Of a stretch of DNA of 64,000 nucleotides, positions 55,587-64,000 are shown in pieces. The notes under the pieces were generated by a model. The model made no database searches, was not told the origin of the DNA, and was given only the letters and a program-made list of their open reading frames with translations. The first letter of the stretch is position 1. Each line of letters opens with the position of its first letter. The position numbers were made by a program, and so were the translations under genes. Origin of the DNA: Methylohalobius sp964654415 (GTDB lineage: Bacteria; Pseudomonadota; Gammaproteobacteria; Methylococcales; Methylothermaceae); NCBI GenBank assembly GCA_964654415.1, contig CAZZIP010000004.1, positions 1 through 64,000 on the forward strand. The letters are read 5' to 3'.

Positions 55587-57635
55587 TCAGACATCGGCGT
55601 AACGGACGCCCTCCTTAAGCCAGAAGGCTAGCAAAGAAGCTACTACCTGGGGGGCATGTCGTTCTAACCACTCGGCAGCGCGGCGGACTTCCGGCAGCAA
55701 GTCGCGATCGCGGCCAAGTTCGGCCATTTTAAACTGGAGCACACCGCTTTGGCGAGTCCCCAGGACCTCGCCAGGACCGCGCAGCTCCAGATCCTTCTCC
55801 GCCAGAGCGAAACCGTCGTGGCAGCCGCGCAAGTAGGCCAGGCGCCGTCGGGCAGTCTCGGCTAGGGGAGGCTTATACAGCAAAATGCAATAACTTTGCT
55901 CCGATCCCCGTCCGACCCGGCCGCGCAATTGGTGCAACTGTGCCAGCCCCAAGCGTTCAGCATTCTCAATCACCATCAGGCCCGCACCTTCTACGTCCAC
56001 CCCTACCTCGACGACGGTGGTTGCCACGAGCAGATCGATTTCCCTAGCTTTGAAGGCGGCCATGGTCTGCTCCTTAGCCTCGGCTTTCATGCGGCCGTGA
56101 ACCAGGCCGATGCGGATCCCGGGAATCTGTCGGCGCAAAATTTCAGCGGTCCTTTCTGCTGCCTCCCCGGGCCAAGCCTCGGATTCTTCGATCAGGGTAC
56201 AAACCCAATAGGCCTGCCGGCCGCTGGTGATCCATTCCTTAAGGCGATCGATCAGTTCAGCCCGTTTGCTCTCGCTCATCACCCGGGTCTCCACCGGCTT
56301 GCGGCCAGGAGGCAGTTCGTCGATCACGGATACATCTAAGTCGCCGTAGCGGAGCATGGCCAGGGTCCTGGGGATAGGCGTGGCGGTCATAACTAGATAG
56401 TGCGGGCTTAAGTCTTGCGCTTTGGCTTTGAGCGCCATGCGCTGATCCACCCCGAAGCGGTGCTGCTCATCCACGATCACCAGTCCCAGGCGCCAAAAAC
56501 GCACATCTCTCTGAAACAGCGCATGAGTGCCGATGAGAACGTCCACTTTTCCCGTCGCTACGCTCTCTAGGACCGCCTGGCGCTCGCCGCTGCTTTGGCG
56601 TGAAGTCAGAAGCGCTACCCTAACACCCAAGGCCGCCAACCAGTTTGTCCAGAGGCGGTAGTGCTGTTCGGCCAATATCTCCGTCGGCGCCATCAAAGCG
56701 GTCTGCCAGCCGCTGCTGTGCGCCGCCAAAGCAGCCATGGCTGCCACTACGGTTTTGCCCGCGCCTACATCCCCCTGCAGTAGCCGCCCCATCGGCCAAT
56801 CCCGAGCCAAGTCCGCATGGATTTCAGCTACCACCCGTTCCTGGGCGGAAGTGAGCCGAAACGGTAAACGGCGCCGAAATTCGCTCAATAAGCCGGGCTC
56901 CGGAATCAAGGATGGCGCCCGCTGCCCATGGCGCAGGAATCGGCTGCGGAACGCCAACTGATGGGCCAAAAGTTCCTCCCAGGCTAACCGGCGCCGGAGC
57001 CGTTCCCCTTCGTCCCAATGTCCTTCCGGTAGAGGTTGGTGCAGCCCCCTAAGCGCTGCCTCCAAACGGAGCGGCGCCCATTCTGGAAGACAAGCCAGCG
57101 GCAACTGAGGCAGCCACGCGGGGACAGGATCTAGCAGACTCAATGCCTGTGCCACAAGACGGCGTAAGGTTTTCTGACCGATCCCGGAGGTAGTGGGATA
57201 GACCGGTACGATGCCGGACGTCGCCTGCGCGGCAGGCTCCAGCTCAGGATGTACCATTTCCTTGCCGTAGACCGACGACCGCACCTCGCCGAAACAGCGC
57301 CAGCGGCTGCCGGGAACCAGCCGCTTGCGAAGCTGCTGATGATAGTGAAAAAACCGCAGATCGAGCACCCCACTGGGATCGCGCACGCGGCATACCAGCG
57401 CTGGCCGGCGCTTCCCGGTAACCTCGGCGAGTATCACCTCGCCTTCGATCAAAACCTTGCCGGTCCAAGCTGCTGCAATCGGTGTGATTTGACGACGATC
57501 TTCATAACGCAATGGCGCGTGCAAGAGCAGATCGCGCACGTCTAGAATGCCAAGCCGCTCGAGTTTGGTCGCCAACGCAGGGCCGATGCCGGGAAGGGAT
57601 AAAATATAAGGAATAGAGGCAGCTTCTGCCGCCAT
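55587..57635 (-). CDS. recG: ATP-dependent DNA helicase RecG
   Basis: A 682-residue superfamily 2 helicase that regresses stalled forks and processes branched DNA. It has the wedge OB domain at the N-terminus, Walker A QGDVGAGKTVVAAMAAL, the DEQH box in VIVDEQHRFGVDQRMAL, LVMTATPIPRTLAM, and the C-terminal motifs VATTVVEVGVDVEGAGLMVI and QLHQLRGRVGRG. Its ATG follows the spoT stop directly. Confidence 0.98.
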   Translation of the reverse strand: MAAEAASIPYILSLPGIGPALATKLERLGILDVRDLLLHAPLRYEDRRQITPIAAAWTGKVLIEGEVILAEVTGKRRPALVCRVRDPSGVLDLRFFHYHQQLRKRLVPGSRWRCFGEVRSSVYGKEMVHPELEPAAQATSGIVPVYPTTSGIGQKTLRRLVAQALSLLDPVPAWLPQLPLACLPEWAPLRLEAALRGLHQPLPEGHWDEGERLRRRLAWEELLAHQLAFRSRFLRHGQRAPSLIPEPGLLSEFRRRLPFRLTSAQERVVAEIHADLARDWPMGRLLQGDVGAGKTVVAAMAALAAHSSGWQTALMAPTEILAEQHYRLWTNWLAALGVRVALLTSRQSSGERQAVLESVATGKVDVLIGTHALFQRDVRFWRLGLVIVDEQHRFGVDQRMALKAKAQDLSPHYLVMTATPIPRTLAMLRYGDLDVSVIDELPPGRKPVETRVMSESKRAELIDRLKEWITSGRQAYWVCTLIEESEAWPGEAAERTAEILRRQIPGIRIGLVHGRMKAEAKEQTMAAFKAREIDLLVATTVVEVGVDVEGAGLMVIENAERLGLAQLHQLRGRVGRGSEQSYCILLYKPPLAETARRRLAYLRGCHDGFALAEKDLELRGPGEVLGTRQSGVLQFKMAELGRDRDLLPEVRRAAEWLERHAPQVVASLLAFWLKEGVRYADV

Positions 57636-59810
57636 TTAGGCTTTGGTACGTTGAATCCTAAGCACCACTTCCAGCTTGCGCAATCTTCGAATGATCCGAG
57701 CCAGATGAACGCGGTTCTTAACCGTCAGGGTGATAATGTCGGTGCTGGTGTGACTGTCTTGCTGGGTGATCTGAAAGTTTTCGATATTCGCGCCTTCTTC
57801 GGCGATGGCAGAGGCCACCTTGGCTAGAGTCCCAGGCCGATCCCATAGAACTACGCGAAGTTCCACCGGAAATTCACCATCGGTACATTCGTCCCACTCA
57901 GCGAGCACCCAGGTGACCTGTTTCTTCTGGAATTCCAGCGCGTTTTTACATTCGCTGCGATGGACTACAAACCCCTTACCGGGATTGAAAAAGCCAACGA
58001 TAGCGTCCCCTGGAATCGGACGGCAACACCTAGCTAGGTTCACCACCATGCCTTCAGTTCCCTTGATGAGCAACGGCGCCCCACCCCCGGGACGATCGTC
58101 CGGGACTGCCTCTGCGCCCTCCCCTGCCTGCGAAGCCAGTTGCCTTGCCACCAACAAGGCCATACGGTTGCCGAAACCGATGGCTTCGAGCAAGTCATCC
58201 AGCCGCGCAAAACCCATTGCCTGAAGGCTAGTTGCGATCTGGCTGTCAGGCAGCGATTTCAAGCTCAATCCTAGCTTGTTGAGTTCCGCCTCGAGCATCC
58301 GACCGCCCAAATCTATCGCTTCCTGGGTCTTTAGGTTGCGCAAAAAATTCCGGATGGCGCTGCGGGCTTTAGCGGTGACCACGTAGTTGAGCCAAGAAGG
58401 ATCAGGGCGGGCCCAACTTTTGGTGATCGCCTCCACCGTCTGGCCATTGTCGAGCACGGTGTGAAGCGGGACTAGCTGGCCATTGATGCGGGCTCCGACG
58501 CAGCGATCGCCGATCTCAGTGTGCACCGCATAGGCGAAATCCAAAGCCGTCGCCCCTTGGGGAAGTTTGACGATGTCGCCTTGGGGCGTAAACACGTATA
58601 TCTCAGAGGGGAAAAGATCGACCTTGAGGTTGTCGAGAAATTCGAGCGAACCACCTGCATTGCGCTGATGCTCGAGAAACTCATTGATCCAGGCATAGGC
58701 CCTCGCCTTGGCTGCATCGCCTTGATCGATCTCTTTCTTGTAGAGCCAATGGGCAGCGATCCCGTTCTCGGCGATCCGATGCATGTCACGGGTACGGATC
58801 TGGACTTCCACTGGCACTCCATAAGGCCCCACCACCCCGGTATGGAGGGATTGGTAGCCATTGTCCTTGGGCAAAGCGATGTAGTCCTTAAACCGGCCCG
58901 GGATCGGCTTGTATAGGCCATGCACCAACCCTAGCACCCGATAGCATTCGTCCACGTCGTGAGTGAGGATGCGCACCGCATGGACGTCGTAGACCTGGCG
59001 GAAAGACAATCCCTTGGCGCGCATTTTCTGGTAAATACTGAAAACACGCTTCTCGCGGCTGGAGATCGTGCAGTCAAGACCGGCCTCGCGCAACCTCTGA
59101 GAAATCGCTCGCTCGACGGTGGCGATGACCTCCTTACGGTTGCCCCGCGCCCGTCCGATCGCTTTCTTCAAGATCCGGTAACGGAACGGATACATGGCCT
59201 GCATGGCCAGTTCCTCCAGCTCCAGACGCATTTTATGCATCCCCAGCCGTTCGGCCAGCGGCACGTAGATTTCCAAGGTTTCGCGGGCAAAGCGGCGACG
59301 CCGCTCTGGGGGCATGGGCCCCAAGGTGCGCATGTTGTGGAGACGGTCGGCCAGCTTGACTAAGATCACCCTAAGATCCTTGGCCATGGCCAGGATCATT
59401 TTGCGCATGGATTCCGCCTGGATTTCCTGTTTGGACTTGCAGTCCAGCTGGGTCAATTTGGTGACCCCGTCCACCAACTCGCTCACCTCCTGGCCGAAAA
59501 CCTCAGCAAGTTGCGCCTTGGTAACCTGAGTGTCCTCGATTACGTCGTGGAGGATGGCCGCAGCGATACCGGCCGAATCCATCCGCATTTCCTGGGCCAG
59601 GATCAACGCCACCGAGAGCGGATGGCAAATAAAAGGTTCCCCACTTAAGCGATACTGTGCTGTGTGCGCGGCGTCGGCAAAGCGGTAAGCCTGCTTGACC
59701 ATTTCTATCTGAGCCGGATCGAAATAGTCGGTCACTGCCTCAACCAGAGTCCCCGCCAGGACGTCTTGAGGCCGTTCAGTTTTCCAGGCTGGCGCTGCCA
59801 TCGTGCTCAC
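57636..59810 (-). CDS. spoT: Bifunctional (p)ppGpp synthetase/hydrolase SpoT
   Basis: A 724-residue Rel/Spo protein. The hydrolase domain is likely active, with H of FICHPLSVALIL, HDVIEDTQ and LVKLADRLHNMRTL. The synthetase domain has GRFKDYIALPKDNGYQSLHT and VEVQIRTRDMHRIAE. TGS (VFTPQGDIVKLPQGATALDF), a helical domain, a zinc-finger/CC-like segment (CCRPIPGDAIVGF) and a C-terminal ACT domain follow. It controls the stringent response. The GTG start lies directly after the rpoZ stop, as in the usual rpoZ-spoT pair. Confidence 0.98.
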   Translation of the reverse strand: MSTMAAPAWKTERPQDVLAGTLVEAVTDYFDPAQIEMVKQAYRFADAAHTAQYRLSGEPFICHPLSVALILAQEMRMDSAGIAAAILHDVIEDTQVTKAQLAEVFGQEVSELVDGVTKLTQLDCKSKQEIQAESMRKMILAMAKDLRVILVKLADRLHNMRTLGPMPPERRRRFARETLEIYVPLAERLGMHKMRLELEELAMQAMYPFRYRILKKAIGRARGNRKEVIATVERAISQRLREAGLDCTISSREKRVFSIYQKMRAKGLSFRQVYDVHAVRILTHDVDECYRVLGLVHGLYKPIPGRFKDYIALPKDNGYQSLHTGVVGPYGVPVEVQIRTRDMHRIAENGIAAHWLYKKEIDQGDAAKARAYAWINEFLEHQRNAGGSLEFLDNLKVDLFPSEIYVFTPQGDIVKLPQGATALDFAYAVHTEIGDRCVGARINGQLVPLHTVLDNGQTVEAITKSWARPDPSWLNYVVTAKARSAIRNFLRNLKTQEAIDLGGRMLEAELNKLGLSLKSLPDSQIATSLQAMGFARLDDLLEAIGFGNRMALLVARQLASQAGEGAEAVPDDRPGGGAPLLIKGTEGMVVNLARCCRPIPGDAIVGFFNPGKGFVVHRSECKNALEFQKKQVTWVLAEWDECTDGEFPVELRVVLWDRPGTLAKVASAIAEEGANIENFQITQQDSHTSTDIITLTVKNRVHLARIIRRLRKLEVVLRIQRTKA

Positions 59811-60068
59811 CTAAATCATCTGTTCTTCCGGCATGATCTCTTTAGCTCTCGTGATTCCACCATCCATGTCCACTTCTTTGAGTTTGTTAAGATCTAACTT
59901 GCCGGAGGCAATCTCACGTAAAGCCACCACTGTGGCTTTATCGTTGCCCCAGTCGACCAAGGGTTCTGCACCAGCCAGAAGCTGGCGCGCGCGCTTGGCC
60001 GCTAGAAGCACCAACTCGAAGCGGTTGTCTACTCGACTTAGACAATCTTCAACCGTAATACGTGCCAT
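59811..60068 (-). CDS. rpoZ: RNA polymerase omega subunit
   Basis: An 85-residue subunit with the N-terminal MARITVEDCLSRVDNRFELV and AAKRARQLLAGAEPLVDWGND, which holds the beta-prime chain. Omega forms part of a ppGpp-binding site, which suits its coupling to spoT. GAAGGAG precedes the ATG. gmk, which often lies upstream, is replaced here by pgk. In the 62-base gap TTGTTC and TATGTT with 17 bases between could be its own promoter. Confidence 0.97.
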   Translation of the reverse strand: MARITVEDCLSRVDNRFELVLLAAKRARQLLAGAEPLVDWGNDKATVVALREIASGKLDLNKLKEVDMDGGITRAKEIMPEEQMI

Positions 60069-60130
60069 CTAGACTCCTTCGCAATCGACCTGTTGCAAAC
60101 ATATAACAAATCTGTTGTAAGAACAACTAC

Positions 60131-61312
60131 TCAACAATCGCGCTGCTCTAAAATCTCTACTGCCGGCAATTTCCTGCCTTCGAGGAACTCGAGGAAAGCT
60201 CCCCCCGCTGTGGATTGATAATCGATCCCATCCGCGACGCCGTATTTTTCAATCGCCGCCAGAGTATCTCCCCCACCGGCGATGGAGAACGCAGAACTTT
60301 TAGCAATCGCCTCAGCGATTTTACGAGTACCTTCGCCGAATTGATCGATCTCGAACACTCCCACTGGCCCGTTCCATACGATGGTAGCAGCGCTTTGAAT
60401 CAGCGCCGCGTAACGTTCCGCAGTCTGGGGGCCAATATCCAAAATCAGGTCGTCGTCGGCGACTTGATCGACCGCCTTGACTTCAGCTTGAGCTGCTCTC
60501 GAAAGCTCCTTGGCGACGACCACGTCGACAGGCAGAGGAATCTCGGCGCCACGCGCCTTGGCTTGTTCTAAAAGACGTTTAGCCTCTGGTATCAATTCCG
60601 GTTCATAGAGGGACTTGCCAAGCTTAAAGCCTTGCGCAGCGATAAATGTATTAGCAATGCCGCCTCCTACAATCAACTGATCTACTTTTTGCGCCAAAGT
60701 TTCCAGCACCTTGAGCTTGGTGGAGACTTTAGCCCCGCCGACGATGGCCAAAAGCGGACGCTGGGGATGCTCCAACGCCTTGCTCAAAGCGTCGAGCTCC
60801 CGGATCAGTAACAGTCCGCCGCACACCTTTGGCGCAAATTTGGCCACTGCGTGAGTCGAAGCCTCGGCGCGGTGAGCGGTGGCAAAGGCGTCCATGACGA
60901 ATACGTCGCACAACGCCGCCATCCTTTTCCCCAACTTCGGGTCGTCGGCTTTCTCGCCGGGCAGAAAGCGGACGTTTTCCAGCAATACCACCTCCCCAGG
61001 CGCCTGCTGCCAGTTGCCATCGATCCAGTCGCGAATCAACCTTACCTCCTGGCCCAACAATTCCCCTAAACGCTTCGCCACCGGTGCCAAGGAGTATTGC
61101 TCATCGTAAACTCCCTCTTTGGGGCGTCCTAAATGGGACATGACCATCACCTTGGCCGCGCCTTGCGCAAGGGCCTGGCGGATGGTGGGAAGGCTGGCGC
61201 AGATTCGAGCATCGGAGGTAATCTTACCGTCTTGAATTGGGACGTTGAGATCGGCTCGGATCAGCACCCGCTTGCCGCGCAAATCCAAATCAGTCATCGG
61301 CTTGATGGTCAT
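60131..61312 (-). CDS. pgk: Phosphoglycerate kinase
   Basis: A 393-residue glycolytic/gluconeogenic enzyme that exchanges phosphate between 1,3-bisphosphoglycerate and ADP. The signature KRVLIRADLNVPIQDGKI, the basic patch MSHLGRPKEG and the hinge-side nucleotide site IVGGAKVSTKL are intact, as is the late SIAGGGDTLAAIEKYG. AAGGAGG precedes the ATG. The usual tktA/gap/pyk neighbours are not present, so it stands apart from a glycolytic operon. Confidence 0.98.
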   Translation of the reverse strand: MTIKPMTDLDLRGKRVLIRADLNVPIQDGKITSDARICASLPTIRQALAQGAAKVMVMSHLGRPKEGVYDEQYSLAPVAKRLGELLGQEVRLIRDWIDGNWQQAPGEVVLLENVRFLPGEKADDPKLGKRMAALCDVFVMDAFATAHRAEASTHAVAKFAPKVCGGLLLIRELDALSKALEHPQRPLLAIVGGAKVSTKLKVLETLAQKVDQLIVGGGIANTFIAAQGFKLGKSLYEPELIPEAKRLLEQAKARGAEIPLPVDVVVAKELSRAAQAEVKAVDQVADDDLILDIGPQTAERYAALIQSAATIVWNGPVGVFEIDQFGEGTRKIAEAIAKSSAFSIAGGGDTLAAIEKYGVADGIDYQSTAGGAFLEFLEGRKLPAVEILEQRDC

Positions 61313-61328
61313 GTCGCCTCCTTAAAAG

Positions 61329-61925
61329 TTATCCACTTGTCTGCACGGATTCGGCCTGAGGAGTCTCCTCAGGCTCGGCTTTCCACTTGATCGAACAGCC
61401 CATGCTGGGGATCTGCTCTTTGGGGCCGTTGCCGGTGATGGCGATCTTTTTCATCGCCTCGAACAGTTCCCGACGCGCGTCAGGGACCGGCTCTTTTTTG
61501 CTTTCGTCTAGCCGCCCCCGGTACTGCAGCTCAAGATGGGCGTTGTAGCCAAAGAAATCGGGGGTACATACGGCGCCAAATGCTTTGGCGACTTCTTGGG
61601 TTTCATCAAACAGATAGGGAAAAGGAAACCTTTTTTCCTCCGCCAATTTTTTCATATTTTCGAACGAATCTTCGGGATATTGGCTAGGATCATTGGCGTT
61701 GATCGCTACGCATCCGATTCCGTACTTTTTAAGCTCTGCTGCATCGCGGATAATGCGATCTAGAACCGCTTTGACGTAAGGGCAATGATTGCAGATGAAC
61801 ATCACCAAAAGACCGTTAGGGCCACGGCATTCATCTCGGGTCCATACCTTGCCGTCCACCCCAGGCAAAGCAAAATCGGGGCAGGGTTTACCAAACTCGC
61901 ACAGTGGGGTTTCGGTTGCCGCCAT
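61329..61925 (-). CDS. Thioredoxin-family (AhpC/TSA-like) protein
   Basis: A 198-residue protein with FGKPCPDFALPGVDGKVWTR at the N-terminus and a CxxC centre in VMFICNHCPYVKAVLDRI. GIGCVAINANDPSQYPEDS and a thioredoxin-type cis-Pro region (GAVCTPDFFGYN) follow. It has no signal peptide. Proteins of this group are described as thioredoxin-family or redoxin proteins, and their partners are unknown. GAGGAGG lies before the ATG at 61925; the long frame upstream is not supported. It precedes pgk by 16 bases. Confidence 0.9.
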   Translation of the reverse strand: MAATETPLCEFGKPCPDFALPGVDGKVWTRDECRGPNGLLVMFICNHCPYVKAVLDRIIRDAAELKKYGIGCVAINANDPSQYPEDSFENMKKLAEEKRFPFPYLFDETQEVAKAFGAVCTPDFFGYNAHLELQYRGRLDESKKEPVPDARRELFEAMKKIAITGNGPKEQIPSMGCSIKWKAEPEETPQAESVQTSG

Positions 61926-62031
61926 CGTACATCCTCCTCGTTTAAGTTTAAGGTTGGTATTGGAATTTTTCACCCGCACGCTTGGGGAGTGAAAAATCAT
62001 AACAAATCGCACCTTAAGCTGTCTTGGCTGG

Positions 62032-64000
62032 ATGCGTTTAGCAGTTAACGCATTCATCCTCGCTCTGGTCGCCGCCTGCCTCCTCGTTGTTTGGAGAGTT
62101 GGCTGGCAGTGGCTTCCTGCCTATCGGGGGGAAATCCACCTGCCTTCCTTGGACGCACCGGTAACCGTTGTTTTCGACCGCTTCGCTATTCCCCTCGTCG
62201 AGGCGCAAAGCCGGCAGGACGCTTTCCGCGCGCTGGGATTCCTCCACGCCCAAGAACGCTTCTTACAAATGGAGCTGACACGGCGCAAAATGTCCGGCAG
62301 CCTCGCCGAGGTTTTCGGTGAGATCGCATTGGAATCCGATCTCCGTCAGCGCACACTAGGTTTCCACCGGGTCGCCCAGGATGTCGCCCGGCGCTTGCCC
62401 AAAGCGCACCGTCTCCTCTGCGAGGCTTATGCCGATGGCGTCAACGCTTACCTAGAGCGCAAACTGCCCGTTGACGCTTGGCTGTTAGGCATTAAACCTG
62501 ATCCCTGGCGCTGCCGCGACACCCTCTTAGTCATCCTGTCCATGTTCCAGGAACTAGACGAGATCAGCGACCAGGAACGGATGCTAACGGTGATGGCCAA
62601 CGCTTTGCCAGAAGAAGTCGTCGCTTTCCTCACCCCGGACCAGGATCCTCTGGATCGCCTCCTGCTCGGTAAACCTTGTAGCCGCCGTCCGCTCCATCCG
62701 GTGCCAATCACCGCCATTGCCAAGCTTTTGGGACGGGCTCCCGCTGCCGAGGTGGTTGAGGTAGCCTCTCCTTGGGGATCCAACCAGTGGGCTATCGCCT
62801 CTCCCCAAGGCGCGCTTTTGGCCAACGACATGCACCTTCCGCTAAGCGTTCCCAACCTCTGGTACCGGGCGAGACTCCGTTATGCCGGAATCACCTTAGA
62901 CGGGATCACTTTGCCGGGTGTGCCCGGGATCATCGCCGGCAGCAACGGCCATATCGTCTGGGGATTCACCAATGCCATGGCTGATGTGCGCGACTGGGTC
63001 GTGTTGGAAACCAACGCCGCCCATCCCAGCCGATACCGAACGCCAGAAGGCTGGGAGCCGCTTCAGACCCGAGTTGAAAGCATCGCCGTTAAAGGCGGGC
63101 CAGCCCGACAAATCACTATCCACCTGAGCCGCTGGGGGCCGATCGCAGAGCACGATTGGCGGCAACGCCCGTTGGCGGTACACTGGAGCGCGTTGGATCC
63201 CGCGGCGGTTGATCTCATGCTGCTGGAACTAGACCAGGCCAACACCGTCGCCGAGGCGCTGGAGATCTTCAACCGCGCCGGGATGCCAGTGCAGAACGCG
63301 CTGGTTGCCGACGCCCAAGGCCACATCGGCTGGACCTTGAGCGGCCGCTTGCCAAAACGCCAAGGGTTTGACGGCACTATAAGCCTAAGCTGGGCCGACG
63401 GCAAAGGCTGGCGTGGATACTATCTGCCGGAAGAACTCCCGCGCCTCATCGACCCTCCCCAAAGATTCCTTGCCACCGCTAACCACCGCACTTTAGGCTG
63501 CGATCAGCTCCCAATTGGCCACAATTTTGCTTCAAGTTTTCGAATTTACCGCATTTACCAACAGCTTCAGCCAAGCCCTAGCCCAGATCCGCTGCAAAGT
63601 TTTGCCTTGCAACTTGACACCGATGCAAGCTTTTACCGCTTTTATCAGAACTTGGCTCTGAGTCTGCTGGAGGGCGAAACTTCCCCCTTAGCCGGGCGAA
63701 TTCGCGTTGCCCTTGCCGGCTGGAACGGGCGGGCCGAGGTAGCAAGCTTAGGAATTGCGCTCCTCGATCGTTGGCGCACCAGTCTTAGCCGGAAAGTTTT
63801 AAGCCCTTTGTTTGCTTCGTGCTTAACCCTCGATCCAAGCTTTCGCTACCGCTGGCTAAAAAGCGAGGTACCTTTGCGCGAGCTGTTAACCCTACGCCAT
63901 CCAGACACCCTGCCCGACAAAGGTTTTCCTGACTGGCAAGCCTTCCTGCGCACCGATCTGTTTAAAATCGCGCAAGAGTTAGAGCAGACCTATCACAAAC
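62032..64000 (+). CDS. Penicillin acylase-family Ntn-hydrolase (3' end beyond the window)
   Basis: An open frame of 656 codons that runs off the window. The N-terminus is a signal or anchor helix (VNAFILALVAACLLVVW). The A-chain region has VVFDRFAIPLVEAQSRQDAF and LGFLHAQERFLQMEL. The B chain would begin with the nucleophile S250 in SPWGSNQWAIA, where the precursor cuts itself. Later motifs include LPGVPGIIAGSNGHIVWGFT and PQRFLATANHRT. Members hydrolyse acyl amides such as beta-lactams or acyl-homoserine lactones; the substrate is not known here. The only in-frame ATG is at 62032 and its ribosome site is weak. Confidence 0.92.
   Translation, partial: MRLAVNAFILALVAACLLVVWRVGWQWLPAYRGEIHLPSLDAPVTVVFDRFAIPLVEAQSRQDAFRALGFLHAQERFLQMELTRRKMSGSLAEVFGEIALESDLRQRTLGFHRVAQDVARRLPKAHRLLCEAYADGVNAYLERKLPVDAWLLGIKPDPWRCRDTLLVILSMFQELDEISDQERMLTVMANALPEEVVAFLTPDQDPLDRLLLGKPCSRRPLHPVPITAIAKLLGRAPAAEVVEVASPWGSNQWAIASPQGALLANDMHLPLSVPNLWYRARLRYAGITLDGITLPGVPGIIAGSNGHIVWGFTNAMADVRDWVVLETNAAHPSRYRTPEGWEPLQTRVESIAVKGGPARQITIHLSRWGPIAEHDWRQRPLAVHWSALDPAAVDLMLLELDQANTVAEALEIFNRAGMPVQNALVADAQGHIGWTLSGRLPKRQGFDGTISLSWADGKGWRGYYLPEELPRLIDPPQRFLATANHRTLGCDQLPIGHNFASSFRIYRIYQQLQPSPSPDPLQSFALQLDTDASFYRFYQNLALSLLEGETSPLAGRIRVALAGWNGRAEVASLGIALLDRWRTSLSRKVLSPLFASCLTLDPSFRYRWLKSEVPLRELLTLRHPDTLPDKGFPDWQAFLRTDLFKIAQELEQTYHK

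Noticed and set aside
1..64000. tRNA, rRNA, CRISPR, insertion sequences, phage or attachment sites
   Set aside because: No cloverleaf-like, rRNA-like, regularly spaced repeat, transposase or integrase sequence was seen on either strand.

Overview
This window looks like chromosomal DNA of a betaproteobacterium (or a close relative). It contains several gene strings that are familiar from that class: hisB-H-A-F-I-E followed by tatABC; def-fmt-rsmB-DUF4390-ntrY-ntrX-trkA-trkH; LysM protein-dprA-smg-topA; coaD/rsmD/M16 peptidase pair; DUF2244-ctaC-ctaD...ctaE-DUF2909-surf1; rpoZ-spoT-recG; ubiC-ubiA; bioBFHC. Taxonomy is inferred from gene order and protein style only. I saw no rRNA, tRNA, CRISPR array, transposase or prophage gene. 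Coding density is very high, no gene-free stretch exceeds about 150 bases, and most convergent gene pairs overlap at their ends, which suggests a compact genome.

Region by region: 1-5.8 kb is a small accessory and sensory block (end of queG, a Uma2-type nuclease-fold gene, a cytochrome b561, a globin-coupled GGDEF/EAL protein, a divergent ANTAR regulator/HisKA_2 kinase pair, and a decayed sodC fragment). 5.8-10.9 kb holds argC, tsaD, plsY and pterin/folate genes (folB, folK, a pteridine-reductase-like SDR) plus a TauE-type permease. 10.9-17.3 kb has a pseudopilin, the Tat translocon, the late histidine operon, a rhodanese and a methyltransferase. 17.3-26.9 kb is the minus-strand def-fmt-rsmB-ntrYX-trkAH string. 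27-32 kb is plus-strand LysM-dprA-smg-topA. 32-38.5 kb is minus-strand housekeeping: phosphopantetheinyl transferase, ggt, ferredoxin, coaD, rsmD and an M16 protease pair.

38.6-49.5 kb is the aa3-type cytochrome c oxidase locus and the most unusual part. Heme O synthase (ctaB) stands alone on the plus strand. rpoH follows on the minus strand. The heme A synthase gene ctaA continues without a stop into a complete SRP receptor FtsY, making one 667-residue polypeptide. A SCO-like thioredoxin-fold protein, surf1, DUF2909, ctaE, a 36-residue membrane peptide, ctaD, ctaC and DUF2244 follow. No Cox11 gene is present; a caa3-type CtaG copper-assembly protein lies divergently at the end instead. One inversion between an ancestral ftsY-ftsE-ftsX-rpoH block and ctaB-ctaA would explain the fusion and both odd orientations, with ftsEX then lost from this site.

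49.5-64 kb carries the biotin operon (bioBFHC) behind a near-consensus promoter, comF, ubiC-ubiA, rpoZ-spoT-recG (stringent response and DNA repair), pgk, a thioredoxin-like protein and the start of a penicillin-acylase-family hydrolase that runs off the end. Candidate FNR-like boxes near the ANTAR two-component pair and near cox genes, together with the globin-coupled c-di-GMP enzyme, suggest oxygen-responsive control. This is inference from short motifs and needs testing.
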